64,000 nucleotides of DNA from CBDDEH01 sp965226865 (GCA_965226865.1 CBDDEH010000004.1:1178001-1242000); one strand, 5' to 3'. Positions 36,401 through 44,252 are shown, counted from the stretch's first letter. Program-made: numbers and translations. Notes: generated from the letters alone by a model not told the origin.

Positions 36401-36628
36401 TCCCTTCATGGTCTTGTAACGGCAGATCACATCTTTGAAGACCCGCGCGAGCACATGATGAATACCCGGGCTGCCGTTGGCCGTGGGAGGGCCCTCGTAG
36501 AACATGAAGATGGGGCTGCCCTCACGCTCTATTTCCGTTCGCCGGAATATGTCTTGCTCTCGCCAGAACCGGAGAATCGCCTTCTCCATATCCGGGAAAC
36601 TAACTTTGCTGGACGCAAGTTTAACCAT
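33446..36628 (-). CDS. ileS: Isoleucyl-tRNA synthetase
   Basis: 1060 residues, the long (eukaryotic/archaeal-like) IleRS type. The class I HIGH variant is GSPGIHHVLARVFKDV near 56, KMSKRLGN is near 595, and the editing domain has TWTTTPWTLPGNTALAV. The C-terminal domain carries the anticodon-binding SNWYVRRSRRRFW region. This type is often associated with mupirocin resistance, which is known for the family rather than shown here. The ATG at 36626-36628 is followed by MVKLASSKVSFPDMEKAILRFW. It is a single gene on this strand. Confidence 0.97.
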   Translation of the reverse strand: MVKLASSKVSFPDMEKAILRFWREQDIFRRTEIEREGSPIFMFYEGPPTANGSPGIHHVLARVFKDVICRYKTMKGYRCFRKGGWDTHGLPVELEIERELGLKSKGEIEEYGIARFNEKCRESVFRYVEDWKGMTDRIGFWVDMDEPYVTLDNDYIETGWWILKELWDKGLLYEGYKVTPHCPRCVTSLSSHEVALGYQENTPDPSVFVKFKLLRFDPTIRARRTDFYDALIEYGEPVYFLTWTTTPWTLPGNTALAVHPDSEYSLIEIDRPDGKERLILASKLVDKVIKEPHQFLRKVHGRDMVALTYESLYDPRDYGVELRRFEANDASGTGEKTTLELTDQYNPRVIASSFVSLDEGTGILHIAPAFGEEDLTEGRRHGLNFVQQVDSQGVVIGDYPFAGKYFKDADEQIMAYLDTRGLLYRREVYYHTYPFCWRCDTAVLYYAKSSWYIRTTAAKDRLISGNRGINWYPEHIKEGRFGEWLANNVDWSISRERYWGTPIPIWQCESCQRYHCVGSLEELRDMAVPEHVSLLDELDLHRPYVDEIAIKCPNCLANMRRIPEVMDAWFDSGAMPFAQYHAISQGDVRQLQDKGYLPADYICEAVDQTRGWFYSLHALATLLTGHPSYRNVICLGLILDGQGRKMSKRLGNVVDPWSVLNAQGADAIRWYLFTASQPGDSRRFSQDLVNEAVRRFLLTLWNVYSFFTTYASVDDFHPDQVPKGWKPTSELDRWLISELNALVSQVDTHLEEYNPTDAGRRIQDFVDRLSNWYVRRSRRRFWRSENDDDKMDAYASLYNCLTTLTGLIAPLIPFVAEEMYQNLVRSVDDSAPESVHLDTFPEASSDMIDTSLMDATRLAMRVSSMGRGARSKAGIKVRQPLTKVLVKARSEEEREHIETVRDQILDELNIQDIKVIPGQDGLYEKAIEASKIANPEAKDLTETQVEAIVQMDNLSVALEGGYMVAVDTTITPELAQEGMARELVHRIQNLRRSAGFEITDRIFTAYSGPAGMQEIMRKFSDYVRQETLSDDLIETEPEDGYYVEKKKLDGMDVVLGVKRV

Positions 36629-36710
36629 TCAGACCTCTAGGCTCCTCTCAATCGCAGGTAATAGATTACCAAATTAGCTTCAGCGAATACATCCCTATAG
36701 GAACGCCATC

Positions 36711-37445
36711 TCATTTCCGCACGAGAATAAAGAACTCTCGATTCCCGGCATCTCCGAGTATTGGTGACGGTACCATGCCTCTCAGGCGGAAGCCGGACTC
36801 AACGACCCATCGAATCACTCTCGCCAGAACCCGGGCGTGGACCAGAGGGTCCTTTATAACGCCGCCCTTTCCAACTTCTTTTCGCTGCGCCTCGAACTGG
36901 GGTTTGACCATGACCACCAGTAAGCCTCCCTGTTTCAGGTGCTCGACCACAGTTGGGATTACTTTGGTGACCGAAATAAACGCGACATCTATCGTCGCCA
37001 GGTCTGACACAGAGGGCGCTTCGAATGGATACCTGGCATTCACCCCTTCGATCACCACCACGCGAGGGTCTTGCCGAAGCCGATAATCAAGTTGGCCATG
37101 GCCTACGTCGAGGGCTATTACCTGCCGTGCGCCGCGTTGTAGCAGGCAGTCGGTAAATCCACCCGTGGACGCACCCACGTCCAGGACAACCAGACCCGAT
37201 ACATCCAGGCCAAAATGGTCTAAGGCGTGGGCCAGCTTTACTCCGCCTCTCCCCACGTATGGTAAACGGCCTTTCACCTCTAGGTCGGCATCGATCTCGG
37301 TGGGTTGGCCTGACTTCATGACCTTCCCACCCCGCGTATAGACCACTCCTTCCATAATAAGAGCCTGGGCCTTCTCGCGGGTTTCGGCCAGTCCCCTCTC
37401 AACGAGAAGAACGTCGGCCCTTTTTTTTAGCGTTTTCCTGACCAT
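36711..37445 (-). CDS. tlyA: TlyA family 16S/23S rRNA 2'-O-methyltransferase
   Basis: 244 residues from the ATG at 37443-37445. The longer open frame to 37625 runs antisense over rpmH and is rejected. An N-terminal S4 domain (KKRADVLLVERGLAETREKAQALIMEGVVY) is followed by a Rossmann methyltransferase fold (VVLDVGASTGGFTDCLLQRGARQVIALDVG). TlyA methylates 2'-O positions in 16S and 23S rRNA. It starts 57 bp from the divergent rpmH, so their promoters share the spacer. Confidence 0.93.
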   Translation of the reverse strand: MVRKTLKKRADVLLVERGLAETREKAQALIMEGVVYTRGGKVMKSGQPTEIDADLEVKGRLPYVGRGGVKLAHALDHFGLDVSGLVVLDVGASTGGFTDCLLQRGARQVIALDVGHGQLDYRLRQDPRVVVIEGVNARYPFEAPSVSDLATIDVAFISVTKVIPTVVEHLKQGGLLVVMVKPQFEAQRKEVGKGGVIKDPLVHARVLARVIRWVVESGFRLRGMVPSPILGDAGNREFFILVRK

Positions 37446-37463
37446 CTGTATATCGAACTTAAA

Positions 37464-37493
37464 TTGACACCATTTTCGACTATGAATTATAAT
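37464..37493 (+). promoter_or_regulatory. Near-consensus promoter of rpmH (TTGACA-N18-TATAAT)
   Basis: TTGACA (37464-37469) and TATAAT (37488-37493) are both perfect hexamers spaced by 18 bp. Transcription would start near 37500, only about 3 bp before the rpmH ATG at 37503, so the mRNA may be leaderless or nearly so. The same hexamers and spacing occur at 40995-41024 and 44845-44874. Confidence 0.75.
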
Positions 37494-37502
37494 CCACCTG
37501 AT

Positions 37503-37640
37503 ATGCCAAAGCGCACCTACCAGCCTAAGAAACGTCGGCGGCAACGGGTACACGGATTCCGCGCCCGTTCCATGACTCCCGGTGGAAGGAACATACTGAG
37601 GCGACGCCGCTTCAAGGGACGGCATCGCCTGGCGGTTTAA
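37503..37640 (+). CDS. rpmH: 50S ribosomal protein L34
   Basis: 45 residues, MPKRTYQPKKRRRQRVHGFR at the start and RRRRFKGRHRLAV at the end, the classic L34 sequence and length. Very basic, it binds 23S rRNA. It heads the conserved rpmH-rnpA-yidD-yidC-jag cluster. rnpA starts 17 bp later. The promoter at 37464-37493 leaves almost no leader. Confidence 0.96.
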   Translation: MPKRTYQPKKRRRQRVHGFRARSMTPGGRNILRRRRFKGRHRLAV

Positions 37641-37657
37641 CGTTTTCCCAAAATAGT

Positions 37658-38074
37658 ATGCAAAAAGAGCTGCGCCTGACCGGAAGTAAGCGCTTCTCGA
37701 TAATACACCGAAAGGGTCGCGGTCTAGCCAATCGACTCCTGGGAATCAAGACTCTACCTAATAGTCTAGACAACTCCAGATTTGCGTTCCTGGTCGGGAA
37801 GAAGATAGGGAACGCAGTGATTCGGAACAGGACAAGGCGGCGTCTCAAGGAAGCGATTCGATCGACACCGGTGAGCGTCGGATGGGATGTAATCATTATA
37901 GCTAGGAAGGGGGCGGCCGAGGCCGACTACCGCCAGCTAAAGCAGGCGACCCAAGATTTGCTAAAAAGGGCAGGACTCCTTAACGATTCTAATCCTACAC
38001 CTTCGACCTCGTCTGCCCAAACCGGTCCATCGGGGGAGGTTGCCATGCCTTCCGGGAGCCAGGTAGGGCGATGA
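37658..38074 (+). CDS. rnpA: Ribonuclease P protein component
   Basis: 138 residues. LRLTGSKRFSIIHRKGRGLANRLLGIKTLPN and the RNR motif region GKKIGNAVIRNRTRRRLKEAIR are diagnostic. With the RnpB RNA (not in this window) it matures tRNA 5' ends. The C-terminal 30 residues are a Ser/Pro-rich extension absent from most RnpA proteins. It overlaps yidD by 4 bp (ATGA). Confidence 0.95.
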   Translation: MQKELRLTGSKRFSIIHRKGRGLANRLLGIKTLPNSLDNSRFAFLVGKKIGNAVIRNRTRRRLKEAIRSTPVSVGWDVIIIARKGAAEADYRQLKQATQDLLKRAGLLNDSNPTPSTSSAQTGPSGEVAMPSGSQVGR

Positions 38075-38280
38075 AGGGGCTGGCGTTAACCTGCATAACC
38101 TTGTACCAGAGGGCCGTTTCCCCCTATCTCCCCTCCGCTTGCCGGTACGATCCGACTTGCTCGCACTACTCCCACCAGGCGATTCAAGACCATGGTCTTG
38201 TCAAGGGAATCTGGCTTGCGCTGAAGCGGCTAAGCAGGTGTCGCCCCCTTGGAGGGAAAGGCTACGACCCTGTTCCCTAA
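38071..38280 (+). CDS. yidD: Membrane protein insertion efficiency factor
   Basis: 69 residues: LTCITLYQRAVSPYLPSACRYDPTCSHYSHQAIQDHGLVKGIWLALKRLSRCRPLGGKGYDPVP, split here only as a description of the conserved three-Cys YidD pattern. It is a small peripheral membrane protein that assists YidC. It is translationally coupled to rnpA, and its end overlaps the presumed start of the beta-propeller gene. Confidence 0.94.
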   Translation: MKGLALTCITLYQRAVSPYLPSACRYDPTCSHYSHQAIQDHGLVKGIWLALKRLSRCRPLGGKGYDPVP

Positions 38281-39514
38281 TTTAAATGCCGACCTCCGGC
38301 GTTCCGGCGAGATTACCACTGCTGAAGGCGATCCCGGTAAATCTGGCGCGCTAAGAGTTTTCCTGGTTTTGGTACCCATCTTACTCCTGTCACTGGCTCT
38401 TACCGGCTGTACAGGCGCCAATCTAATCAACTGGGGTTCAGGATGGACTGTGACGGCAACCAGCGATGGGGTGGTCTACGTAGTTACCCGTCAAGGCGAG
38501 GTGTTGGCTCTGGACGTCAACGAATCAGGCACCTTGAGAGGCAGCGAGCAGCTCAATTGGCGGTTTGCGCTGGATGGTGACGACAGGTTACGGGGAGCCT
38601 TTGGTAAACCCGCCATCGGAGACGAGTTGGTGTATGTTGGAGAAAAGGGCGATGGTAAAGGGAGGGAAGGAAGGCTATTCGCGCTGAGAAAGGACCGGGA
38701 GTCCACTACCCTCAGGCCAGACCTGGGTGAGTGGGTACGATCCATAGAGGGGGGAATCGTTAGCGGCGCGGCCCTGTCCAACGACCTGGTACTGGTAGCG
38801 TCGGACGATAAGACGATTTACGCCTTTGGCAGGATAACCGGCAGGCTACAATGGAGATTCGTGACCGAAGGAAGGATATGGTCGACACCAACCGTAAGGG
38901 ACGAAGTCGTATACGTGGGCTCTATGGACCGTTACGTATACGCAATCTCACTAGAGCCTGACCTGAACCTGGCTGATCGGCTCCTTTGGAAATACAAGAC
39001 CGGCGGCGCAGTTTTGACCAACCCACTCTTGCTGGACGATATGGTAATAGTAGGCTCCCTGGACAAAAAGCTATATGCGCTGAAAGCCACCACAACCAAT
39101 CCCGGAGGAGAGTTGGCATGGTCGGAGCCCTTCGAAGGGGACGACTGGTTCTGGGCCGGTCCGATCTCAAACGGAGAAAACATTTACGCCGCTACAATGA
39201 GCGGGTCTTTATACGCGGTGGACAAGAACGGGATTGCGATTTGGGGTGTACCGTTTAAGGCCGATTCGCCCATCGTCTCCACGCCCGTATTGCTGGGAGA
39301 GAACCTAGTCGTAGCTACCGACGGAGGGCGGCTTTTCCTTCTGAGCGCCCTCAGCGGAGAGAGGCTGGAGATATTCAAAGACCTGGATACCGGCATAAAG
39401 GCTTCTCTCAGCGCCCAAGGATCAACGGTAGTCGTGGGCGCTCAGAACAACGTAGTGCATGGGTACAATGTGGACCAATGGGTGGAGAAATGGTCTTTCG
39501 AGACCAACAAGTAG
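38249..39514 (+). CDS. PQQ-like beta-propeller lipoprotein
   Basis: 421 residues from TTG 38249, which overlaps yidD by 32 bp. CTG 38270 after GGAGG is an alternative, so the start is uncertain. A hydrophobic segment ending LLLSLALTGCTG is a lipoprotein signal with a long charged n-region. The rest is a repeated beta-propeller of WRF/LYAL/VYAIS-type blades (IYAFGRITGRLQWRFVTEGRIWSTPTV, LYALKATTTNPGGELAW). The fold resembles BamB, a helper of membrane protein assembly, and the location between yidD and yidC makes a role in protein insertion or folding plausible. That is inference. Confidence 0.85.
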   Translation: MEGKATTLFPNLNADLRRSGEITTAEGDPGKSGALRVFLVLVPILLLSLALTGCTGANLINWGSGWTVTATSDGVVYVVTRQGEVLALDVNESGTLRGSEQLNWRFALDGDDRLRGAFGKPAIGDELVYVGEKGDGKGREGRLFALRKDRESTTLRPDLGEWVRSIEGGIVSGAALSNDLVLVASDDKTIYAFGRITGRLQWRFVTEGRIWSTPTVRDEVVYVGSMDRYVYAISLEPDLNLADRLLWKYKTGGAVLTNPLLLDDMVIVGSLDKKLYALKATTTNPGGELAWSEPFEGDDWFWAGPISNGENIYAATMSGSLYAVDKNGIAIWGVPFKADSPIVSTPVLLGENLVVATDGGRLFLLSALSGERLEIFKDLDTGIKASLSAQGSTVVVGAQNNVVHGYNVDQWVEKWSFETNK

Positions 39515-39520
39515 GAATCT

Positions 39521-40438
39521 TTGGAATTCTTTAACCTCATACTCATAGACCCGATGTTGAACATACTGGTGGCCCTGTACAACATTTTGTTCAGTAACTT
39601 CGGGCTGTCGATAATCGTCTTTACAATCTTAGTCCGAGTCGCCACCTTCCCACTTACCCTCAAGCAGACCAAGCAGATGAGAGCGATGAGCGGGCTTCAA
39701 CCCAAGATGAAGGCGCTGCAAGAACGCTTGGCCAAGGACCCTCAGAAGAGAGCCCAGGAGACCATGAAGCTCTACAAGCAAGCCGGGGTGAACCCTATTG
39801 GCTGCCTGGGACCTATGGTGATCCAGTTGCCCATATGGATAGGCCTCTACCAGGCCCTGATCAAGAGTCTAGGCACAACGCCGGACCATCTTGTCGGGCT
39901 TTCCCAGAGGTTGTACTCCTGGAACCCGTTTGCAAACTCTTCCGTACCCATAGATAGCAATTTCTTTGGATTGGATCTGGCCAACCCCGACACGACGTTG
40001 ATAATACCCATTCTGGTCGGGGCTTCCACATGGGCACAGCAAAAGATGACAATGATGCCATCGGCTGACGCCCGTCAGCAGTCCACGAACTCGATGATGT
40101 TATGGATGATGCCCCTGATGCTTGGCTTCTTCAGCCTGACTTTTCCCAGTGGACTTGCCCTCTACTGGATTATTTCCAACTTGATAGGTGTTGCGATGCA
40201 ATATTACATCACACGGGACATTAGTCCCCTGATGGTATTAAAGCCCGCTCAAGCGCCCGAACCGGCTGCCGGAGCACCAACTGAATCAGCACAAGAATTG
40301 GTCTCTGAGGAGATGAGAAACGATGCAGCAGACACGAGAGTTCACAGCCAAGACAGTGGAGGAGGCCAGAGAGATAGCTCTAAAAGAGCTAGACGCAGAC
40401 CCAGGAGAGGTAGAGGTAGAAATACTAAGCCGAGGTAA
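39521..40438 (+). CDS. yidC: Membrane protein insertase YidC/Oxa1
   Basis: 305 residues from TTG 39521. The short form lacks the large periplasmic domain. The Oxa1 core is seen: FGLSIIVFTILVRVATFPLTLKQTKQMRAMSGLQPKMKALQERLAKDPQKRAQETMKLYK with the conserved Arg, then GCLGPMVIQLPIWIGLYQAL and FSLTFPSGLALYWIISNLIGVAMQYYI. The C-terminal tail is strongly basic (KRARRRPRRGRGR), as expected for ribosome contact. That tail is encoded in a 116-bp overlap with jag. Confidence 0.95.
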   Translation: MEFFNLILIDPMLNILVALYNILFSNFGLSIIVFTILVRVATFPLTLKQTKQMRAMSGLQPKMKALQERLAKDPQKRAQETMKLYKQAGVNPIGCLGPMVIQLPIWIGLYQALIKSLGTTPDHLVGLSQRLYSWNPFANSSVPIDSNFFGLDLANPDTTLIIPILVGASTWAQQKMTMMPSADARQQSTNSMMLWMMPLMLGFFSLTFPSGLALYWIISNLIGVAMQYYITRDISPLMVLKPAQAPEPAAGAPTESAQELVSEEMRNDAADTRVHSQDSGGGQRDSSKRARRRPRRGRGRNTKPR

Positions 40439-40970
40439 GACCGGGTTTTTGGGAATTGGCAACGAGCCAGCCCGGATCCGTGTCAGACATCTGTCGGGAA
40501 CAGGCAATGCCGCCGGAGTAGCCATAGAAGTGGTCAATCGAATGCTCACCGGCGCAGGCGTTCAGACGATGACTACCCTGAGAAGCGCTAATGATCCCGA
40601 CACCGGCGGTCCCATCATAGATATTACCGGTGACGATTCGGGCCTGCTCATAGGCCGCAGGGGCGAGGCCCTACGAGCCCTTCAGTATCTGGTCAACCTC
40701 GTGACGAACAAGAAGCTTGGCAATGAAAGCGTCCGAGTGGTCCTGGACATTGAACGGTACAGGGAACGACGGCAGAAGTCCCTACGCGAGATGGCCTTGC
40801 GGGTCGCCGAGAAGGTGGCAAGCTCAGGGCGCTCGATACCTTTGGAGCCCATGTCTGCGGCAGAGCGCCGTGTTATACACATGGCCCTTGCCGACCACCC
40901 CAAAGTCAGCACCGAGAGTTCCGGCATGGGAGAGAGCCGTAAGGTTACCATCGCTCCCAAGGAATCCTGA
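40323..40970 (+). CDS. jag: KhpB/Jag RNA-binding protein (Jag_N, KH, R3H)
   Basis: 215 residues. It has the Jag_N domain (REFTAKTVEEAREIALKELDADPGEVEVEILSRGKTGFLGIG), a KH domain with IGRRGEALRALQYLVNLV, and an R3H domain (RRVIHMALADHPKVSTESSGMGESRKVTI). It binds RNA and in other bacteria affects cell elongation and division. GAGGAG precedes the ATG inside yidC. The 116-bp overlap means both proteins' junction regions are constrained together. Confidence 0.94.
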   Translation: MQQTREFTAKTVEEAREIALKELDADPGEVEVEILSRGKTGFLGIGNEPARIRVRHLSGTGNAAGVAIEVVNRMLTGAGVQTMTTLRSANDPDTGGPIIDITGDDSGLLIGRRGEALRALQYLVNLVTNKKLGNESVRVVLDIERYRERRQKSLREMALRVAEKVASSGRSIPLEPMSAAERRVIHMALADHPKVSTESSGMGESRKVTIAPKES

Positions 40971-40994
40971 ACTATCGTGTCCACCGGCTTTCAA

Positions 40995-41024
40995 TTGACA
41001 GCCAGTTTGGAACAAATTTATAAT
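40995..41024 (+). promoter_or_regulatory. Near-consensus promoter of amidohydrolase B (TTGACA-N18-TATAAT)
   Basis: TTGACA (40995-41000) and TATAAT (41019-41024), spacing 18. It is 59 bp upstream of the GTG start. The sequence after the -35 box is similar to that of the promoter at 44845 (CCA, TT and G shared at the same positions). Confidence 0.75.
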
Positions 41025-41082
41025 TGCGCCAACAATTACTCGTTGGGTGATCCAAGCGAGAGGTACTGGCAGGAGGCTTACA

Positions 41083-42204
41083 GTGGGTGACTACAAGATT
41101 ATCTCGTCGGACGACCATATATTCGAGCCACCAGACATGTGGACCAGCCGAATCGACAAGAAATTCAAAGACCGTGCTCCGCGAATAGTGCGGCTGGAGA
41201 GCGGCGGCGACTGGTGGTTCACGGACGGCCAAAAGGGCCAGTCCGTTGCCTCAGGAGCCCAGACGGGTGTTCGATTCGAAGGCATCGAAAACCTGTCCTT
41301 CAACGATCAACTGGAGAATGTTCGACCGGGGGGATACGATCCCCACGAGCGTGTCAAGGATATGGACATGGATGGCGTTGAAGCCAGCGTGATCTACCCC
41401 AACCAGGGACTGATGCTCTACAGCATACCGGATACAGATCTGGTAAACAGATGCATGCAAGTTTATAACGACTGGATAGCCGAATATTGCCAGGCCTACC
41501 CGAAGCGACTGAAGGGCATAGCGATGATCAACGTGGATGACATCGACTGGGCAATCGAAGAAGTGAAGCGAACTCAGAAGTTAGGGCTGGTTGGGGCAAT
41601 GATCCCCGTATTCCCAGCTCCGGGAAGAAGTTACAACCTGCCGGACTATGAGCCGTTCTGGGCCACCGCCGAAGACCTGGGCATGCCCCTCTCGCTCCAC
41701 ATAGCTACAATTCGACCCGGAACCGTACAGGAACTGGTCGACCTGGAGACCCTGCCCCCCGAGTATTTCTGCAACGCCGACTACTGGGTGCGTATGTCCT
41801 TCGCTTCGATGATTTTTAACGGCGTTTTCGAGCGCCATCCTAAACTTGTTGTCGGATCGATAGAGAACGAAGCGGCCTGGGTACCCCATTTTCTGGTCAA
41901 CCTTGACTATCAATACACCCAAAGGGCCCAATTAAGCCACTGGCACCGCTATAAAGGAGACATGCTCCCTAGCGATTACTTCCACAAGAATATGTTCGTG
42001 GGCTTCCAGGAGGACGCTCTCGCAGTCAAGGATAGGCATCTGATCGGGGTGGAGAACCTCCAATGGGGCTCTGACTATCCCCATCTAGAGTCCACCTTTC
42101 CAAAGAGCCAACAGATTCTTGAGGAGATCCTGGCTGACTGTACTGAAGAAGAAAAGGCGCTGATCGCAGGCGGTAACGGCGCAAAGGTTTACCACATAAA
42201 CTAG
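41083..42204 (+). CDS. Amidohydrolase family protein, paralogue B
   Basis: 373 residues from GTG 41083, with AGGAGG 6 bp upstream. The frame is open to 41047 but the GTG start matches the paralogues. The N-terminal GDYKIISSDDHIFEPPDMW carries the D-x-H metal motif. MPLSLHIATIRPG holds another metal His, and WGSDYPHLESTFPKS the metal Asp. This is the amidohydrolase-2/COG2159 fold used for decarboxylation or hydrolysis of cyclic metabolites. It is about 60 percent similar by eye to C and D. A strong promoter lies at 40995. The substrate is unknown. Confidence 0.9.
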   Translation: MGDYKIISSDDHIFEPPDMWTSRIDKKFKDRAPRIVRLESGGDWWFTDGQKGQSVASGAQTGVRFEGIENLSFNDQLENVRPGGYDPHERVKDMDMDGVEASVIYPNQGLMLYSIPDTDLVNRCMQVYNDWIAEYCQAYPKRLKGIAMINVDDIDWAIEEVKRTQKLGLVGAMIPVFPAPGRSYNLPDYEPFWATAEDLGMPLSLHIATIRPGTVQELVDLETLPPEYFCNADYWVRMSFASMIFNGVFERHPKLVVGSIENEAAWVPHFLVNLDYQYTQRAQLSHWHRYKGDMLPSDYFHKNMFVGFQEDALAVKDRHLIGVENLQWGSDYPHLESTFPKSQQILEEILADCTEEEKALIAGGNGAKVYHIN

Positions 42205-42261
42205 TTGAACCTGACTTCGTTGTGATACTAACCGCATCCGTGCTACGGGTGCGATTTTCAC

Positions 42262-42297
42262 AAACGGCGATGGCGCAGATTCGATAAACGGCGATGG
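42262..42297. repeat. Short direct repeat with 24-bp period
   Basis: AAACGGCGATGG occurs at 42262-42273 and 42286-42297 in the spacer between amidohydrolases B and C, just before the TTG start of C. GGGGAGATC at the end of the second copy may act as the ribosome site. It might be a duplicated regulatory site, but nothing more can be said. Confidence 0.45.
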
Positions 42298-42309
42298 GGA
42301 GATCAAAGA

Positions 42310-43431
42310 TTGGGTAACTACAGACTTATATCGGCAGACGAACACATATTCGAGCTTTCGGACATGTGGACGACCCGTGTGGAACCCAGGTTCAAGGACA
42401 GGGCGCCCAGGATCGAAAAAATGGAAGACGGAGGCGACTGGTGGGTTACCGACGGTCAGAGAGGGATTTCGGTCGCTTCAGGAGTCAACACGGGAAAGAG
42501 ATTCGACGGGATGGAACATCTGGGCATCGTAGCCCAGCTAGAAAATGTCCGCCCGGGAGCCTATGACCCTGAGGAACGTCTCAAGGATATGGACCTGGAC
42601 GGAATAGAGGCCAGCATCATGTATCCAAATCAGGGTTTGATGCTTTACGCTCTGCCGGATACCGAGCTAGTCCATGCTTTGATGCAGACCTATAACGACT
42701 GGTTGGCCGAGTATTGTAAGGTGGCGCCCAACCGGCTGATGGGAATCGCGATGGTAATTCTAGACGACATCGAGTGGGCCATGTCGGAACTGGAACGGTC
42801 CCAAAGGATGGGCCTTGTGGGAGCCATGATCCCCGTTTACCCTGTCCCCAATAGGCCCTACCACCTACCGCAATACGAGCCCTTCTGGGCAGCCGCCCAA
42901 GACCTGGGCATACCCCTGTCCCTGCACACCGGAACGATACGTCCCGGTTCGGTCAGCGAGCTTGCGGACATATCGACTCTTACCCCTGAGTTTTACTCCA
43001 ATGTGGACCATTGGGTGCGATTGTCCCTAAGCGGCATGATTCTGGGAGGAGTATTCGAGAAATTCCCGAACCTATCTATTGGGTCCGTGGAGAATGACGC
43101 CACCTGGGCGATATATTTCCTCGACGCCATGGACTACACCTATACACAGAAATACCGATTGCCTCACTGGCACCGCTACAAGGAAGACATGCTCCCCAGC
43201 GATTACTTCCACCGGAACGCCTGGGTCAGCTTCCAGGACGACGCTAAGGGTATCAAGAACCGCGAAGATATAGGAGTAGCCAATCTGGTCTGGGGATCGG
43301 ACTACCCCCACTCCGAGTCGACATTCCCGAGGAGCCACCAGTTCCTGGAAGAGATGATGGCCGACTGCACACAGGAGGAGAAAGCCAAGATCGCGGGCGG
43401 CAACGCCGCCAGGATCTATAGCTTGGACTAA
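42310..43431 (+). CDS. Amidohydrolase family protein, paralogue C
   Basis: 373 residues from TTG 42310. It is closely related to B: GNYRLISADEHIFELSDMW, GIPLSLHTGTIRPGSVSEL, WGSDYPHSESTFPRS. It differs at the N-terminal metal motif, where B and D have DDH-x-FEPPD and C has DEH-x-FELSD, so its substrate may differ. It lies 105 bp after B, probably in the same transcript. The stop overlaps the convergent alpha/beta hydrolase by 4 bp. Confidence 0.9.
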   Translation: MGNYRLISADEHIFELSDMWTTRVEPRFKDRAPRIEKMEDGGDWWVTDGQRGISVASGVNTGKRFDGMEHLGIVAQLENVRPGAYDPEERLKDMDLDGIEASIMYPNQGLMLYALPDTELVHALMQTYNDWLAEYCKVAPNRLMGIAMVILDDIEWAMSELERSQRMGLVGAMIPVYPVPNRPYHLPQYEPFWAAAQDLGIPLSLHTGTIRPGSVSELADISTLTPEFYSNVDHWVRLSLSGMILGGVFEKFPNLSIGSVENDATWAIYFLDAMDYTYTQKYRLPHWHRYKEDMLPSDYFHRNAWVSFQDDAKGIKNREDIGVANLVWGSDYPHSESTFPRSHQFLEEMMADCTQEEKAKIAGGNAARIYSLD

Positions 43432-44252
43432 GTTTTCAGATAATTCGCTCTTTCCAGGAAGCCAAAAACCTCTTCGGCGTAACCTTCCGGGTTGTTGGTC
43501 GCAAAATGGGGGTAGGGAAGGTCCATAACGCGGCTTTCGGAGCCGGGGGTCAACGCCATAGCCTGTTCGTTCTTGACCCACAGTCCGTCCCCCTTCGTCA
43601 CAAGAAACAATGTGGGACACCCAACTTTCGGAAGTAGCTTGTCAGCTTCGAACTCGAAGGCCGCACGGTAAGCCCAATCGTATTTAGTACCTACCCGGAG
43701 AAATTCGACGGTAGCGTTGTGCAGTTGCTCCACCGGGGCTTCAGAATAGAAATAGCGTTGCAGGCGCTTCCACGCCCAGCTTAGGTGCTCTCCATCGCGG
43801 GACATGGGGAATTGCACTAGGTAATCTTTCAGGTAGCTAGCGCGCTCCTCTTCCGAAAACAGTGGACATCCAACGACTATCAAGGCCTTGACCCTATCTG
43901 GAAGTTCCATCGCTAGCTGGATTGCCATGGCAGCTCCGGTATGCTCTCCCACTAGGGCGACCCTGTCCAATCCCAAGGTGTCGAAGAACTGCCGGAGGCG
44001 TTCAGCATAGCCGGATATGGGCAAAGGTTTCGGCGGAGGGTCAGACCCACCATGCCCAGGCGTGTCGACGGCTATCGCCCTGACCCGTCGAGCCAATACC
44101 GGCAGCGCCGGTTCATACATCACGCCCGACGAAGGACTTTCGTGGAAAAGGACCAATGGCGGGCCGGAACCGGCCTCCCTGTAGTGGACCTGGCCGAGGG
44201 GGGTGTCCGCATAGCGTTTCCGAAACTGCATGAACTTGTTCCTCCGTGGCAC
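43428..44252 (-). CDS. Alpha/beta hydrolase
   Basis: 274 residues (Met 44250-44252; Met 44229-44231 giving MQFRKRYADT is equally likely). HESPSSGVMYEPAL is the oxyanion-hole region, VALVGEHTGAAMAIQLA the nucleophile elbow. In that elbow the nucleophile position reads GEHTG, so the expected GxSxG Ser or Asp is replaced by His, a point to check. VDTPGHGGSDPPPKP and the C-terminal MDLPYPHFATNNPEGYAEEV (candidate His) fit the fold. It lies between amidohydrolases C and D on the opposite strand. It may process the same class of compounds. Confidence 0.82.
   Translation of the reverse strand: MPRRNKFMQFRKRYADTPLGQVHYREAGSGPPLVLFHESPSSGVMYEPALPVLARRVRAIAVDTPGHGGSDPPPKPLPISGYAERLRQFFDTLGLDRVALVGEHTGAAMAIQLAMELPDRVKALIVVGCPLFSEEERASYLKDYLVQFPMSRDGEHLSWAWKRLQRYFYSEAPVEQLHNATVEFLRVGTKYDWAYRAAFEFEADKLLPKVGCPTLFLVTKGDGLWVKNEQAMALTPGSESRVMDLPYPHFATNNPEGYAEEVFGFLERANYLKT

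Noticed and set aside
37446..37503. Replication origin near rpmH
   Set aside because: No dnaA, dnaN or DnaA-box cluster is visible; tlyA is the divergent neighbour.
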